A stretch of 16,773 bases of DNA from VGCC01 sp044375955 (GTDB taxonomy: Bacteria; Actinomycetota; Actinomycetes; S36-B12): the NCBI GenBank assembly GCA_044375955.1, contig JBILLS010000037.1, positions 1 through 16,773 on the forward strand. Direction: 5' to 3'. This document shows, piece after piece, positions 1-7,183 of this stretch (position 1 is the first letter of the stretch; each line of letters starts with the position of its first letter). The translations under genes were made by a program, and so were the position numbers. The notes beneath the pieces are model-generated. The model was given only the letters and a program-made list of their open reading frames with translations. It had not been told where the DNA came from and did not search any database.

Positions 1-68
1 ACAGGGAGCGATCCCGGCCATCCACTCGTTGTCGGGCGCTGACGCACGGGACAAGGTTGCCTTGGGTT

Positions 69-84
69 ATCGAATGTGTTCGAT
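69..84. promoter_or_regulatory. Inverted repeat upstream of iolD, candidate operator
   Basis: The sequence ATCGAATGTGTTCGAT is a perfect inverted repeat with 6-base arms and a 4-base spacer, 123 bases before the iolD start. Its size and symmetry fit a dimeric repressor site, but no protein can be assigned. It does not resemble the GTYAACAATC element found at the other two promoter regions, so this operon may answer to a different regulator. The rest of 1-206 shows no gene and no convincing -35/-10 pair. Confidence 0.35.
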
Positions 85-197
85 CGGGAGCGACTCGGTC
101 TGGCTTGGGTCCGGATACGCGCACCAGGTTGCCTTTGCGCGCGAGCACGCGTCCGAGGTTTCTGGCGGTCTTTACTGAGATTTGTGGTGATCGGAAT

Positions 198-204
198 GGA
201 GGAG
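198..204 (+). promoter_or_regulatory. Ribosome binding site fixing the iolD start
   Basis: GGAGGAG lies 2 bases before the ATG at 207. It is the only strong Shine-Dalgarno sequence in this stretch. It supports the start at 207 over the in-frame TTG at 57, whose extra 50 residues are Arg-rich and unlike an enzyme N-terminus. Confidence 0.75.
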
Positions 205-206
205 TC

Positions 207-2066
207 ATGGAAACTGTTCGGCTAACCACTGCCCAGGCGATCGTGCGATGGTTGCTTGCCCAACGCATTGACGTGGACGGGGTGGAAAGTCCCGTCTTCG
301 CAGGCGCCTATGGGATCTTCGGTCACGGAAACGTCGTCGCCTTGGCTGAGGCCCTGGAACCTGTCCAGGACCAATTGCCTACCTGGCGGGGGCAGAACGA
401 GCAGTACATGGCCTTGGCTGGTATCGCCTATTCAAAGGCGAAGCTGCGCCAGCAGATCATGATCGCCACCACCTCGGTGGGACCCGGCTGCAGCAATCTC
501 ATGACTGCGGCGGCAGTGGCGAGCGTGAACCGTATCCCGCTGCTCATGCTGTGCGGTGACTACTTCGCGCATCGTGCGGTAGATCCCGTTCTGCAGCAAA
601 TCGAGACTTTCGTTGACCCGACGGTATCGATCTGTGATGCCTTCAAGCCGGTGGTGCGCTACTGGGACCGCATCAATCGCCCGGAGCAGATCATCCGTTC
701 GCTGCCCCAGGCGTTGGCGACGATGCTGGATCCCGCTGATTGCGGCCCCGCCTTCTTCGCGCTGCCTCAGGATGTCCAAGCCGAGGCCTTTGACTACCCC
801 GCCACCTTCTTCGAGACTCGAGTCCACTACATCCGCCGTCCTGCACCCGATCCGCGGGACATCGCCGAGGCGATCTCTCTTTTGTCCACTGCGAAGCGAC
901 CTCTGATCATCAGCGGGGGAGGTGTGCGCTACTCCCAAGCGAACGATGCCCTGGCGGACTTCGCTGCACGTCGTGGAATCCCGATCGCCGAGACGGCCGC
1001 GGGCAAAGCGACAGTGCCCGCGAGCAATCCGAATCTCGTGGGCACGATCGGTGTCATCGGAGCCGCATCGGCAAACAAAGTCGCGGAGGAAGCAGACGTC
1101 ATCGTCGCCGTAGGTACCCGTCTGCAGGACTTCACTACCGGATCTTGGACGCTGTTCCGTCAGCCGGAGGCCCGGTTTATTCTCGTGAACACCAATCGTT
1201 GGGACGCGATGAAGCGGACCGATTGCGCTGTTATCGGCGATGCCCTGGTGTGCCTCGAATCCCTGGATGCCGGGCTAGGGACGTACTCGGCCGATCCATC
1301 GTGGCTGTCGAAGGCTCACGAACACAACGCCGACTGGGCCGGCTATTTGAAGGGATGGCGCGACAAGACCGATCTGGATCCGCCGTCCTACGGGCAAGTC
1401 ATTCAAGCATGCAACGCGCTGGCCCTGCCCGAGGACTACGTGGTCTGTGCTGCAGGCGGCATCATCGGCGAGCTCACCATGGCCTGGAACTCGCTCGCGC
1501 CGAACACGTTCGACTCCGAGTGGGGTTTCTCGACCATGGGGTATGAAGTGTCGGGAGCGTGGGGAGCGAGTATGGCGCTTGCCGAATCCGCCCGAACTGC
1601 CGGTGGCGAGGTGCTTGCTTTCATGGGAGACGGGTCCTACCTCATGGCCAACTCGGATGTGTTCAGCACCGTGCTGACCGGGCACAAGGTGATCTTTATC
1701 GTCTGCGATAACGGTGGTTTCGCGGTGATCAACCGTCTCCAGGTCAATACGGGCGGTGCAGAGTTCAACAATCTGTACTCGTCCAGCAGAAGGGTTCGCG
1801 ACGCACGTGTGGACTTCGTGCAGCACATCAGCGCCATGGGCGCAGAGGCAGAGCTCGTCGGTTCGATCAGCGACCTGCCGGCCGCATTCGCTCGTGCGCG
1901 GGCGAGTGACCGAAGCTACGGCCTGGTCATCCCGGTCCAGCAGTACTCCTGGCTCGAGGGAAGCGCCTGGTGGGAAGTGGGCGTTCCCGAGGTCAGCGTG
2001 CGACCCGATGTCCGCGTGGCGCGCGGTGAGTTCGAGGCCGAGAAGAAGCATCAGCGGTGGACGTAG
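207..2066 (+). CDS. iolD: IolD-like ThDP-dependent trihydroxycyclohexane-1,2-dione hydrolase
   Basis: This 619-residue protein belongs to the acetolactate-synthase-like ThDP family and most resembles IolD. IolD hydrolyses 3D-(3,5/4)-trihydroxycyclohexane-1,2-dione to 5-deoxy-D-glucuronate in inositol catabolism. Visible marks are the N-terminal segment around FGHGNVVALAEALE, the cofactor-activating Glu65 in GQNEQ, an AVDPVLQQIE stretch typical of IolD, a central Rossmann-like domain starting near RPLIISGGG, and the ThDP/Mg motif from Gly474-Asp475-Gly476 to Asn502. Length is close to the usual 620-645 residues. ATG 207 is chosen for its strong ribosome site. It heads a likely operon with the SDR 13 bases downstream. 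The family call is firm. The exact ring substrate is less sure, because the usual iolB, iolC and iolJ partners are absent from the window. Confidence 0.85.
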   Translation: METVRLTTAQAIVRWLLAQRIDVDGVESPVFAGAYGIFGHGNVVALAEALEPVQDQLPTWRGQNEQYMALAGIAYSKAKLRQQIMIATTSVGPGCSNLMTAAAVASVNRIPLLMLCGDYFAHRAVDPVLQQIETFVDPTVSICDAFKPVVRYWDRINRPEQIIRSLPQALATMLDPADCGPAFFALPQDVQAEAFDYPATFFETRVHYIRRPAPDPRDIAEAISLLSTAKRPLIISGGGVRYSQANDALADFAARRGIPIAETAAGKATVPASNPNLVGTIGVIGAASANKVAEEADVIVAVGTRLQDFTTGSWTLFRQPEARFILVNTNRWDAMKRTDCAVIGDALVCLESLDAGLGTYSADPSWLSKAHEHNADWAGYLKGWRDKTDLDPPSYGQVIQACNALALPEDYVVCAAGGIIGELTMAWNSLAPNTFDSEWGFSTMGYEVSGAWGASMALAESARTAGGEVLAFMGDGSYLMANSDVFSTVLTGHKVIFIVCDNGGFAVINRLQVNTGGAEFNNLYSSSRRVRDARVDFVQHISAMGAEAELVGSISDLPAAFARARASDRSYGLVIPVQQYSWLEGSAWWEVGVPEVSVRPDVRVARGEFEAEKKHQRWT

Positions 2067-2079
2067 GCCGGGAAGGACG

Positions 2080-2901
2080 ATGAGCGAAGTGCAGCAGTCT
2101 GGGGAGGGACACTTCGCCGGCAAGGTTGCGATCCTCACGGGTGCGGCATCCCTGATCGGCGTAGAGACGATCCGGCAGCTGTTGGAGGAAGGCGCGTGCG
2201 TCGTCGCGTGCGACACCGAGGCGAATGCCCATCACCTCGCGGAAGTCGGGACGAGTGGCCGGCTGCTCGTTCTGCCCGGCGACGTCGCGGACGATGGTTA
2301 TCTCATGCAGGTGGTCAATTCTGCGGTCCAGCACTTCGGCGGTGTCGACATGCTTGTGACTGCGGCGGCGATATTCGCCGACCCGGGTGTTCAGGCCACG
2401 CAGGAGGATTGGCGGCGGATTTTCGACGTCAATGTGATCTCCGTGGCGCGACTCGTGAACCTCTGCGCCCCGCACATGAAGGCACGTGGTGGCGGAGCAA
2501 TCGTCATCGTCTCGTCCATCAGTGGGCATCGGTCACAGCCGGGGCGGGTGCTCTACCCCACGACGAAGGCGGCCCTGCTAGGCGTCTCACGAAACTCTGC
2601 CCAAGCTCTGGCCCCAGACCGCATTCGCGTGAACGCACTGCTCCCCGGCTGGACCTGGAGCCGCAACATCGAGCGCAGGTATGGCAGTCGTGAGCGAGCG
2701 GATGCCTTCGCCGCTGAATTCCAATACTGGGGTCGGATGGCCGATCCGAAGGAGATCGCCGACGGCATCACCTTCCTCCTGTCCGATAAAGCGTCGTTCA
2801 TCACCGGAGCCGAACTCAACGTGGACGGCGGGTACCTCGGTGCCGGGCCCGAGGCCACCGGTCAGGCGATGGAGAAGGTGCCGGTGATCTGGTCGCCGTG
2901 A
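2080..2901 (+). CDS. SDR-family oxidoreductase
   Basis: A classical short-chain dehydrogenase/reductase of 273 residues, probably oxidising or reducing a hydroxyl/keto group on the pathway substrate with NAD(H). The nucleotide-binding motif TGAASLIG is at residues 20-27. Asp45 at the end of the second strand suggests NAD rather than NADP. The catalytic set Ser146, Tyr159 and Lys163 is intact (YPTTK), and a C-terminal ITGAELNVDGGY segment is typical. The usual NNAG motif is replaced by TAAA at 94-97. The start at 2080 follows a GGAAGG sequence and the SDR N-terminus. The gene is 13 bases after iolD and overlaps the MFS gene by GTGA, so the three are likely co-transcribed. Substrate unknown. 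Confidence 0.85.
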   Translation: MSEVQQSGEGHFAGKVAILTGAASLIGVETIRQLLEEGACVVACDTEANAHHLAEVGTSGRLLVLPGDVADDGYLMQVVNSAVQHFGGVDMLVTAAAIFADPGVQATQEDWRRIFDVNVISVARLVNLCAPHMKARGGGAIVIVSSISGHRSQPGRVLYPTTKAALLGVSRNSAQALAPDRIRVNALLPGWTWSRNIERRYGSRERADAFAAEFQYWGRMADPKEIADGITFLLSDKASFITGAELNVDGGYLGAGPEATGQAMEKVPVIWSP

Positions 2902-4232
2902 GCATCGATCAGTCGACGAGGAGGTCGAGTCTGCGCCGGGGGGTACGAAGCCCCGGCGGTTTCTACGGATGGTGGATCCTCGCGATGGCGGTGGTGATCT
3001 TCGCGTGGACCGCGATCGGCCAAACTCAGGGATTCTCCGTCCTCCTGCTGCCGCTGACCCAGGAGATGGACTTCACGTCACGTGACGTGTCCCTCATATT
3101 CCTCGTGGGCGCATTCGGTGGCGCCTTCCTCATGCCCGTCGTGGGGCGCCTTATGGATGGCCGCGGGGCCCGACGGATCCTCATTGGATCGACCCTTGCC
3201 TACGCCATCGCCTTCTGCGTGCTCGCACTCGTCCCGAACAGGTACGTGGCGATCGTCGCTCTGCTCGCCGTGCGACTCATCGGGAGTATCGTCCTGTGGC
3301 TCGGTGCTTCAGTGCTCGTTGCCTGGTGGTTCACCCGCAGGCGCGGACTCGCCCTCGGCATCCTGGTGGGAATCGGTTCGGCCCTGCTCTCACTGCTCGC
3401 CTACGGGCTGAGCATCGTGATCGAGAGCACAGGGATCGTCACCGGTTTCCTGTTCCTTGCCGCACTCGCCTGCGTGGTGTTGCTCCCGATCCTCATCTGG
3501 GGTGTGGTGGATCATCCCGGTCAGATCGGCCAGTACCCGGATGGCGTGGTACCCGCGGGGACGCACGAACCCGAGGGTCCGGTCCACGAGGAATTGACGG
3601 GCGTGACCGCCCGTGAGGCGTATCGGACCGGGTTCGCCTGGGTGATCACCGTAGGTGCGGGGCTGATTGCCCTCGCCACAACGGGGTATCTGTTCCATGA
3701 GGCGGTGATCTTCATCGAGCAGGGGGCGACCGCTGCGGACGCAGCACGCAATCTGTTACCCCAGATGATCGGCAATGGCATCTTCATCCTCATCGTCAGC
3801 GCCCTCGTCGATCGTTACCGCATGCGGTGGATAGTGCCCGCCGCGATGGTCCAATTGGTCTTCACGATGTGGTGGGGATTCAATCTCGACGTGATCGGCT
3901 CACTGCTGTTGTTCGGCATCTGCTTCGGCATGGCGACAGGCGTCTTCTTCGGCTATGCCCTGGCCGCTCTACCCAAATATTTCGGGACCAAGCACGTCGG
4001 GGAGATCCGCGGGATGTTCGGCGCCATCACCATGGCGACTGCAGCGTTTGGCCCGATCATCTTTGAGGTCTTTCAGGAGAACAGCGCCACCGTCCTCGTG
4101 GTTATCACCGCGATCGCTGCGGTGTGTATCGCGATCGCGTCACTCATCATCCGGTGGCCCAGGGACATGGATGTGACACCCATTCCCCCGTCCCCGGGCT
4201 TACCAGCCGTTGGCCGTGGCGAGGTCGCGTAA
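2898..4232 (+). CDS. MFS transporter, monocarboxylate/oxalate-formate type
   Basis: A 444-residue major facilitator superfamily carrier in the cytoplasmic membrane. A short basic N-terminus is followed by FYGWWILAMAVVIFAW, a first helix typical of the monocarboxylate porter and oxalate/formate antiporter group. The inter-helix motif GRLMDGRGARRIL after helix 2 matches the MFS loop signature. A hydrophilic loop around residues 205-240 separates two six-helix halves. The GTG start lies inside the SDR stop (GTGA), implying translational coupling. The 3' end overlaps the convergent IolE-like gene by 33 bases. Relatives mostly carry small organic anions, so the imported compound may be acidic, but specificity cannot be read here. 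Confidence 0.85.
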   Translation: MSIDQSTRRSSLRRGVRSPGGFYGWWILAMAVVIFAWTAIGQTQGFSVLLLPLTQEMDFTSRDVSLIFLVGAFGGAFLMPVVGRLMDGRGARRILIGSTLAYAIAFCVLALVPNRYVAIVALLAVRLIGSIVLWLGASVLVAWWFTRRRGLALGILVGIGSALLSLLAYGLSIVIESTGIVTGFLFLAALACVVLLPILIWGVVDHPGQIGQYPDGVVPAGTHEPEGPVHEELTGVTAREAYRTGFAWVITVGAGLIALATTGYLFHEAVIFIEQGATAADAARNLLPQMIGNGIFILIVSALVDRYRMRWIVPAAMVQLVFTMWWGFNLDVIGSLLLFGICFGMATGVFFGYALAALPKYFGTKHVGEIRGMFGAITMATAAFGPIIFEVFQENSATVLVVITAIAAVCIAIASLIIRWPRDMDVTPIPPSPGLPAVGRGEVA

Positions 4233-5093
4233 GTACTGCAGGCTGGTCCGGCAGTCGTTCACAGGACCTTGGCCGGGCTCTGGCTCTTCGGTGAGTGAGC
4301 AGTCCTGCTCGATCGCATACCAACCGGTGTAGCCGGAAGACTCAAGGGTCTGGATCACCGCGGGGAGATCGACATCACCCGCTCCGAGGGGCCGGAACAG
4401 GCCTCCCTTCACCGCCTCGCGGAACCCGAGTTCCCCGTTGGCGACCTTGGCCGCTTGAGCGGTCGAGATGTCCTTGAGGTGCATATGAGCAACACGATCC
4501 GAGTGGTCGCGCACCACCTGGACGGGGTCGATACCCGCCGAGAGCATGTGGCCGGTGTCGACGCAGAGTGCCACGTCACTGTCGGCGAGGAGGCGGTCGA
4601 GATCGGCCTGGGTCTCGATGACGGTTCCCACGTGCTGGTGGAGGCTGACGCGAAGCCCATGGTCCTCAGCGATGGCATCGGTCTCCGCGAGGTTGGCCAG
4701 GAAGGTCGCCCACTCCTCGTCGGTCAGCGTGTTCTTCGCGTCGTATCCCTGGTAATTCCAGACCGGGCCGAGAACGACGACGTCGGCGCCCACGCGCTGG
4801 AACTGCTGGCACGCGCGCACCAGGTAGTCGCGTCGCTCCTGGAAGAGGGCGTCGGTGGCCAACGCGAGCGGGACCCAGCCGCCGATCACCGTGAGTTCAC
4901 GCTCGTCGAGGAACCGCGCCAGCTCGTCGGGGTCCGCGGGAAGGTATCCGTCGGGGCCGAGTTCGGTGGCGGTCAACCCGAGTGAGGTCATCTCCTGGAG
5001 GTAGCGATCGCGGGGGATCACATAGCCCCACCCCGGCGATGGGTCGATACCCCAGGTGATGGGTGCTGAGGCGACGCGGTCGATGAAGGCCAT
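4200..5093 (-). CDS. IolE/IolI-like TIM-barrel protein (inosose dehydratase-like)
   Basis: A 297-residue xylose-isomerase-like TIM barrel of the sugar phosphate isomerase/epimerase superfamily. The N-terminus APITWG and the PGWGY, ATELGPDGYLP and PVWNYQG segments are like inosose dehydratase (IolE), which dehydrates 2-keto-myo-inositol to the cyclic dione cleaved by IolD. Likely metal-site residues are His152/His154 (HQH), Asp179 with His182 (CVDTGH), His205 (HMHLKD) and Glu262 (AIEQD). ATG 5093 is preceded on its strand by GGGAG at suitable spacing. It is a single gene transcribed toward the MFS gene and divergent from operon C. Epimerase/isomerase activity like IolI is an alternative, but an IolE role is favoured by the iolD gene nearby. 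Confidence 0.75.
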   Translation of the reverse strand: MAFIDRVASAPITWGIDPSPGWGYVIPRDRYLQEMTSLGLTATELGPDGYLPADPDELARFLDERELTVIGGWVPLALATDALFQERRDYLVRACQQFQRVGADVVVLGPVWNYQGYDAKNTLTDEEWATFLANLAETDAIAEDHGLRVSLHQHVGTVIETQADLDRLLADSDVALCVDTGHMLSAGIDPVQVVRDHSDRVAHMHLKDISTAQAAKVANGELGFREAVKGGLFRPLGAGDVDLPAVIQTLESSGYTGWYAIEQDCSLTEEPEPGQGPVNDCRTSLQYLRDLATANGW

Positions 5094-5118
5094 GGGTGCT
5101 CCCTAGGTAGGTCGCGCG

Positions 5119-5131
5119 ATGTTAACAATCA
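5119..5131. promoter_or_regulatory. Candidate operator copy 1 (ATGTTAACAATCA)
   Basis: This 13-mer differs at one base from the copy at 5171-5183 and shares GTYAACAATC with the palindrome at 15263-15281. Its core TGTTAACA is itself palindromic and fits the TGTnnACA form often seen for GntR-family sites. It lies 26 bases upstream of the IolE-like start, where binding would affect that leader or promoter. The likely ligand protein is the GntR/FCD regulator at 10100, by inference only. Confidence 0.55.
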
Positions 5132-5170
5132 GCACTCGTCCCGTGAGTGAATTGCGGAGATCCACCAAAA

Positions 5171-5183
5171 ATGTCAACAATCA
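5171..5183. promoter_or_regulatory. Candidate operator copy 2 (ATGTCAACAATCA)
   Basis: Second copy of the element, in the same orientation as copy 1 and 52 bases from it, close to five helical turns. It sits just upstream of the proposed -35 box of the operon C promoter. Read on the minus strand it contains TTGACA, so it may also serve as a -35 box for the IolE-like gene. That partly weakens the operator reading. Confidence 0.55.
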
Positions 5184-5197
5184 ATTCTCGAAAGTCA

Positions 5198-5226
5198 TTG
5201 ACACTCCCCAGTCCGTGGGACAGGAT
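5198..5226 (+). promoter_or_regulatory. Candidate sigma70-type promoter of operon C
   Basis: A perfect TTGACA -35 at 5198-5203 is followed after 17 bases by CAGGAT at 5221-5226, which keeps the conserved A2, A5 and T6 of the -10 box. Transcription would begin near 5233, leaving a short leader of about 18 bases before the ATG at 5251. Confidence 0.5.
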
Positions 5227-5239
5227 GCTGCCGACCGAC

Positions 5240-5244
5240 GGGAG
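5240..5244 (+). promoter_or_regulatory. Ribosome binding site fixing the second SDR start
   Basis: GGGAG lies 6 bases before ATG 5251. The open frame extends back to 5119, but that extension would translate both operator copies and the promoter. The start at 5251 also begins exactly at the SDR fold. Confidence 0.7.
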
Positions 5245-5250
5245 CGCAGC

Positions 5251-6003
5251 ATGGATCTTGCAGGAACCACGGCCATCGTGACCGGCGGAGCACGCGGGCT
5301 GGGTGAGGCCTACGTACGCACCCTCGCAGATGAGGGAGCTCACGTGGTCATCGCTGACCTGTTGGATGACGAGGGACGTGCTCTCGCCGCAGAGTTAGGT
5401 GAACGGGCGAGTTTCGCTCGCCTTGACGTGACGGATCAGGCGCAGTGGCGCGCGCTCGTCGACGAGGTGGTCGCAACCCGTGGCGCTCCCTACGTCTTGA
5501 TCAACAACGCCGGTGTGCACTCCTTCGGCTCCGTGCTCGACGACTACGGGAATTGGCGGCGAGTTCAGGACATCAACCTCAACGGACCGTTCCTCGGGAT
5601 CAACACGGTTGCCCCCGCGATGATCGCCGCCGGGAGGGGAGGCGTGATCATCAACATCTCGTCCACCTGCGGGATCATCGGGTACGGGGATCAAGCCGCG
5701 TACGTGGCTAGCAAGTGGGCGATCCGTGGCCTGACCAAGGCCGCAGCCATCGATCTTGCCCCCCACGGAATCCGCGTCCATGTCGTGGTCCCCGGACCCT
5801 TCGCTACGCCGATGACCGCACCGTTCCATGGCGAGTTGACCGAACTCGTGAAGTCGCAGCCGGTCCAGCGCATCGGTGATCCACCCGAGGCGGGACGTCT
5901 TATTCGCTACCTGGTCCTCGATGCCACCTACTCGACCGGGTCCGAGTTCTTCATCGACGGGGGCGCCATGACGGGTATGAGCCTCCCGGATGCTGCGGAG
6001 TGA
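5251..6003 (+). CDS. SDR-family oxidoreductase, first gene of operon C
   Basis: A 250-residue classical SDR. TGGARGLG at residues 11-18 binds the dinucleotide. Asp36 ends the second strand and predicts NAD(H) preference. NNAG is at 85-88. The catalytic Ser138, Tyr151 and Lys155 (YVASK) are complete, and the C-terminal STGSEFFIDGG segment is typical. Many relatives are annotated as 3-alpha/20-beta-hydroxysteroid or cyclic-alcohol dehydrogenases, so oxidation of a ring hydroxyl is plausible. The reaction is not deducible. ATG 5251 has a good ribosome site and follows a promoter by about 18 bases. The lipoyl carrier gene begins 2 bases after its stop, indicating co-expression. Confidence 0.88.
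   Translation: MDLAGTTAIVTGGARGLGEAYVRTLADEGAHVVIADLLDDEGRALAAELGERASFARLDVTDQAQWRALVDEVVATRGAPYVLINNAGVHSFGSVLDDYGNWRRVQDINLNGPFLGINTVAPAMIAAGRGGVIINISSTCGIIGYGDQAAYVASKWAIRGLTKAAAIDLAPHGIRVHVVVPGPFATPMTAPFHGELTELVKSQPVQRIGDPPEAGRLIRYLVLDATYSTGSEFFIDGGAMTGMSLPDAAE
5996..6000 (+). promoter_or_regulatory. Ribosome binding site deciding the lipoyl protein start
   Basis: CGGAG, inside the end of the SDR gene, is 5 bases before ATG 6006. It supports that start over the overlapping GTG at 6000. Confidence 0.5.
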
Positions 6004-6005
6004 CG

Positions 6006-6245
6006 ATGGCGATCGAGATAACCGTCCCGGCGATCAGCGGTGAACCGGCCGAGATCTACCTCAGTGAGTGGCTCGTGGCCGTTGGTGATGAGGTGAGTGC
6101 TGATGTCCCTCTGGTCCTCATCGAAGCCGACAAGGCCCAGGTCGAGGTACTCGCCCCTGCATCCGGGCGCGTGATCGCCCTTCATGCCGAGCCCGAGGAT
6201 CAGCTCAAGGTCGGACAGGTCATCGCAGTTCTCGAGTCGACGTGA
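6006..6245 (+). CDS. Stand-alone lipoyl (biotinyl/lipoyl) carrier domain protein
   Basis: A 79-residue protein that is just one lipoyl domain. It begins MAIEITVPA like the N-terminus of 2-oxoacid dehydrogenase E2 chains. It has the hairpin-loop lysine Lys43 in EADKAQVE, where lipoate is attached, and a C-terminal half GRVIALHAEPEDQLKVGQVIAVLE. No peripheral-subunit-binding domain or acyltransferase domain follows. Biotin attachment is less likely, because biotin domains carry MKM around the lysine. Three genes downstream is a fused E1 dehydrogenase, its obvious partner for reductive acyl or hydroxyacyl transfer. The next gene starts inside its stop codon (GTGA). Starting at GTG 6000 would add two residues. 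No E2 acyltransferase or E3 gene is in the window. Confidence 0.85.
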   Translation: MAIEITVPAISGEPAEIYLSEWLVAVGDEVSADVPLVLIEADKAQVEVLAPASGRVIALHAEPEDQLKVGQVIAVLEST

Positions 6246-7183
6246 GCGATATCGGCATCGCGGTCATCGGGCCGGGCGCCATCGCCGACGCGCACCTCAC
6301 GGCCTTCGCTGACATCGGCGGTACCCGGGCAGTCTGGGCCGTGGGCCGCGACCTGGAACGCACAGCGGCGTTCGCCGGTAGGTGGGGCATCGATCATGTC
6401 GGCATCGAGATCGAGACTGCCCTTGCTGACCCGGAGGTCCAGGTCGCGCTGATCTGCTCCCCGAACCGGCTCCATGCCGTCCAGGCGATCCAGGCACTCG
6501 AGGCGGGCAAAGACGTGATCCTCGAGATCCCGATCGCGCTCAGTGAGTCAGACTCCGACCAGATCCTGTCGGTTGCTGAAGCGACCGGCATGCGCGTATT
6601 CGCCTGCCACACCATGCGATCCTTCGCCGGAATCCGCTACATGCGCGACCTCGTGGCGTCCGGGCGAGAAACGGTGACACAGATCGTGGGTTTCTTCGCC
6701 ATCCCCCGGCGGAGTAACGAGGGTTTCGCCGGCACACGCACGTGGGTGGACGATCTGCTCTGGCACCACGCCTGCCACCTGGTCGACGCGACACTCTGGA
6801 TCACCGGCGCCACGGAGATCGCGTTCCCCACTCTCCTACGCGGCAACGATCATCCGGAGTACGGGATGACCATGGACATCGCCCTGTCCTTCGCAATCGA
6901 GGGTACGTGCATCGCGAGCCACTCTCTGACGTACAACGCATCCGCCCTGTCCTGGCAGATGCGCTTCTGCGGCACGCAGGGGGACTACCTCTTCGACACG
7001 GGCACGCTGATCGGCACCGGTGGTCAGGTGCTCGTCGACGGGGCATCGATTAGAGATCTTGAATTCCAGAACAGCCAGATTCTCCAGGGGCTACGTTCAG
7101 GCGCGGCCACAGACTTCGACGCCCGTGACGTGCTTCCCACGATGCGTGCCCTGCACCTCCTTGAGAAAGTCGGTCAGCGATGA
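6242..7183 (+). CDS. Gfo/Idh/MocA-family oxidoreductase with altered EKP motif
   Basis: A 313-residue NAD(P)-dependent oxidoreductase of the glucose-fructose oxidoreductase/inositol dehydrogenase/MocA family. The N-terminal Rossmann fold carries GPGAIA at residues 10-15. The family hallmark EKP is EIP at 95-97, so Ile96 stands where the catalytic lysine normally is. The motif region WVDDLLWHHACHLVDATLW contains His175, His176 and His179, a candidate active-site histidine cluster. From memory this segment recalls LigC-like (4-carboxy-2-hydroxymuconate-6-semialdehyde dehydrogenase) members rather than IolG, with low certainty. The start is a GTG overlapping the lipoyl stop. The end overlaps the next gene by ATGA. 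It probably oxidises a hydroxyl, hemiacetal or aldehyde group in the pathway. Confidence 0.82.
   Translation: MSDIGIAVIGPGAIADAHLTAFADIGGTRAVWAVGRDLERTAAFAGRWGIDHVGIEIETALADPEVQVALICSPNRLHAVQAIQALEAGKDVILEIPIALSESDSDQILSVAEATGMRVFACHTMRSFAGIRYMRDLVASGRETVTQIVGFFAIPRRSNEGFAGTRTWVDDLLWHHACHLVDATLWITGATEIAFPTLLRGNDHPEYGMTMDIALSFAIEGTCIASHSLTYNASALSWQMRFCGTQGDYLFDTGTLIGTGGQVLVDGASIRDLEFQNSQILQGLRSGAATDFDARDVLPTMRALHLLEKVGQR

Noticed and set aside
57..206. In-frame N-terminal extension of iolD from TTG 57
   Set aside because: Arg-rich, not protein-like, would cover the candidate operator, and the strong ribosome site is at 198-204.
1275..2216. Long minus-strand open frame opposite iolD and the SDR
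   Set aside because: No recognisable domain, low-complexity Arg/His composition, and it opposes two well-supported genes. It is a high-GC shadow frame.
4150..4200. C-rich run near the end of the MFS gene as a terminator
   Set aside because: No stable hairpin followed by a T-run could be drawn.
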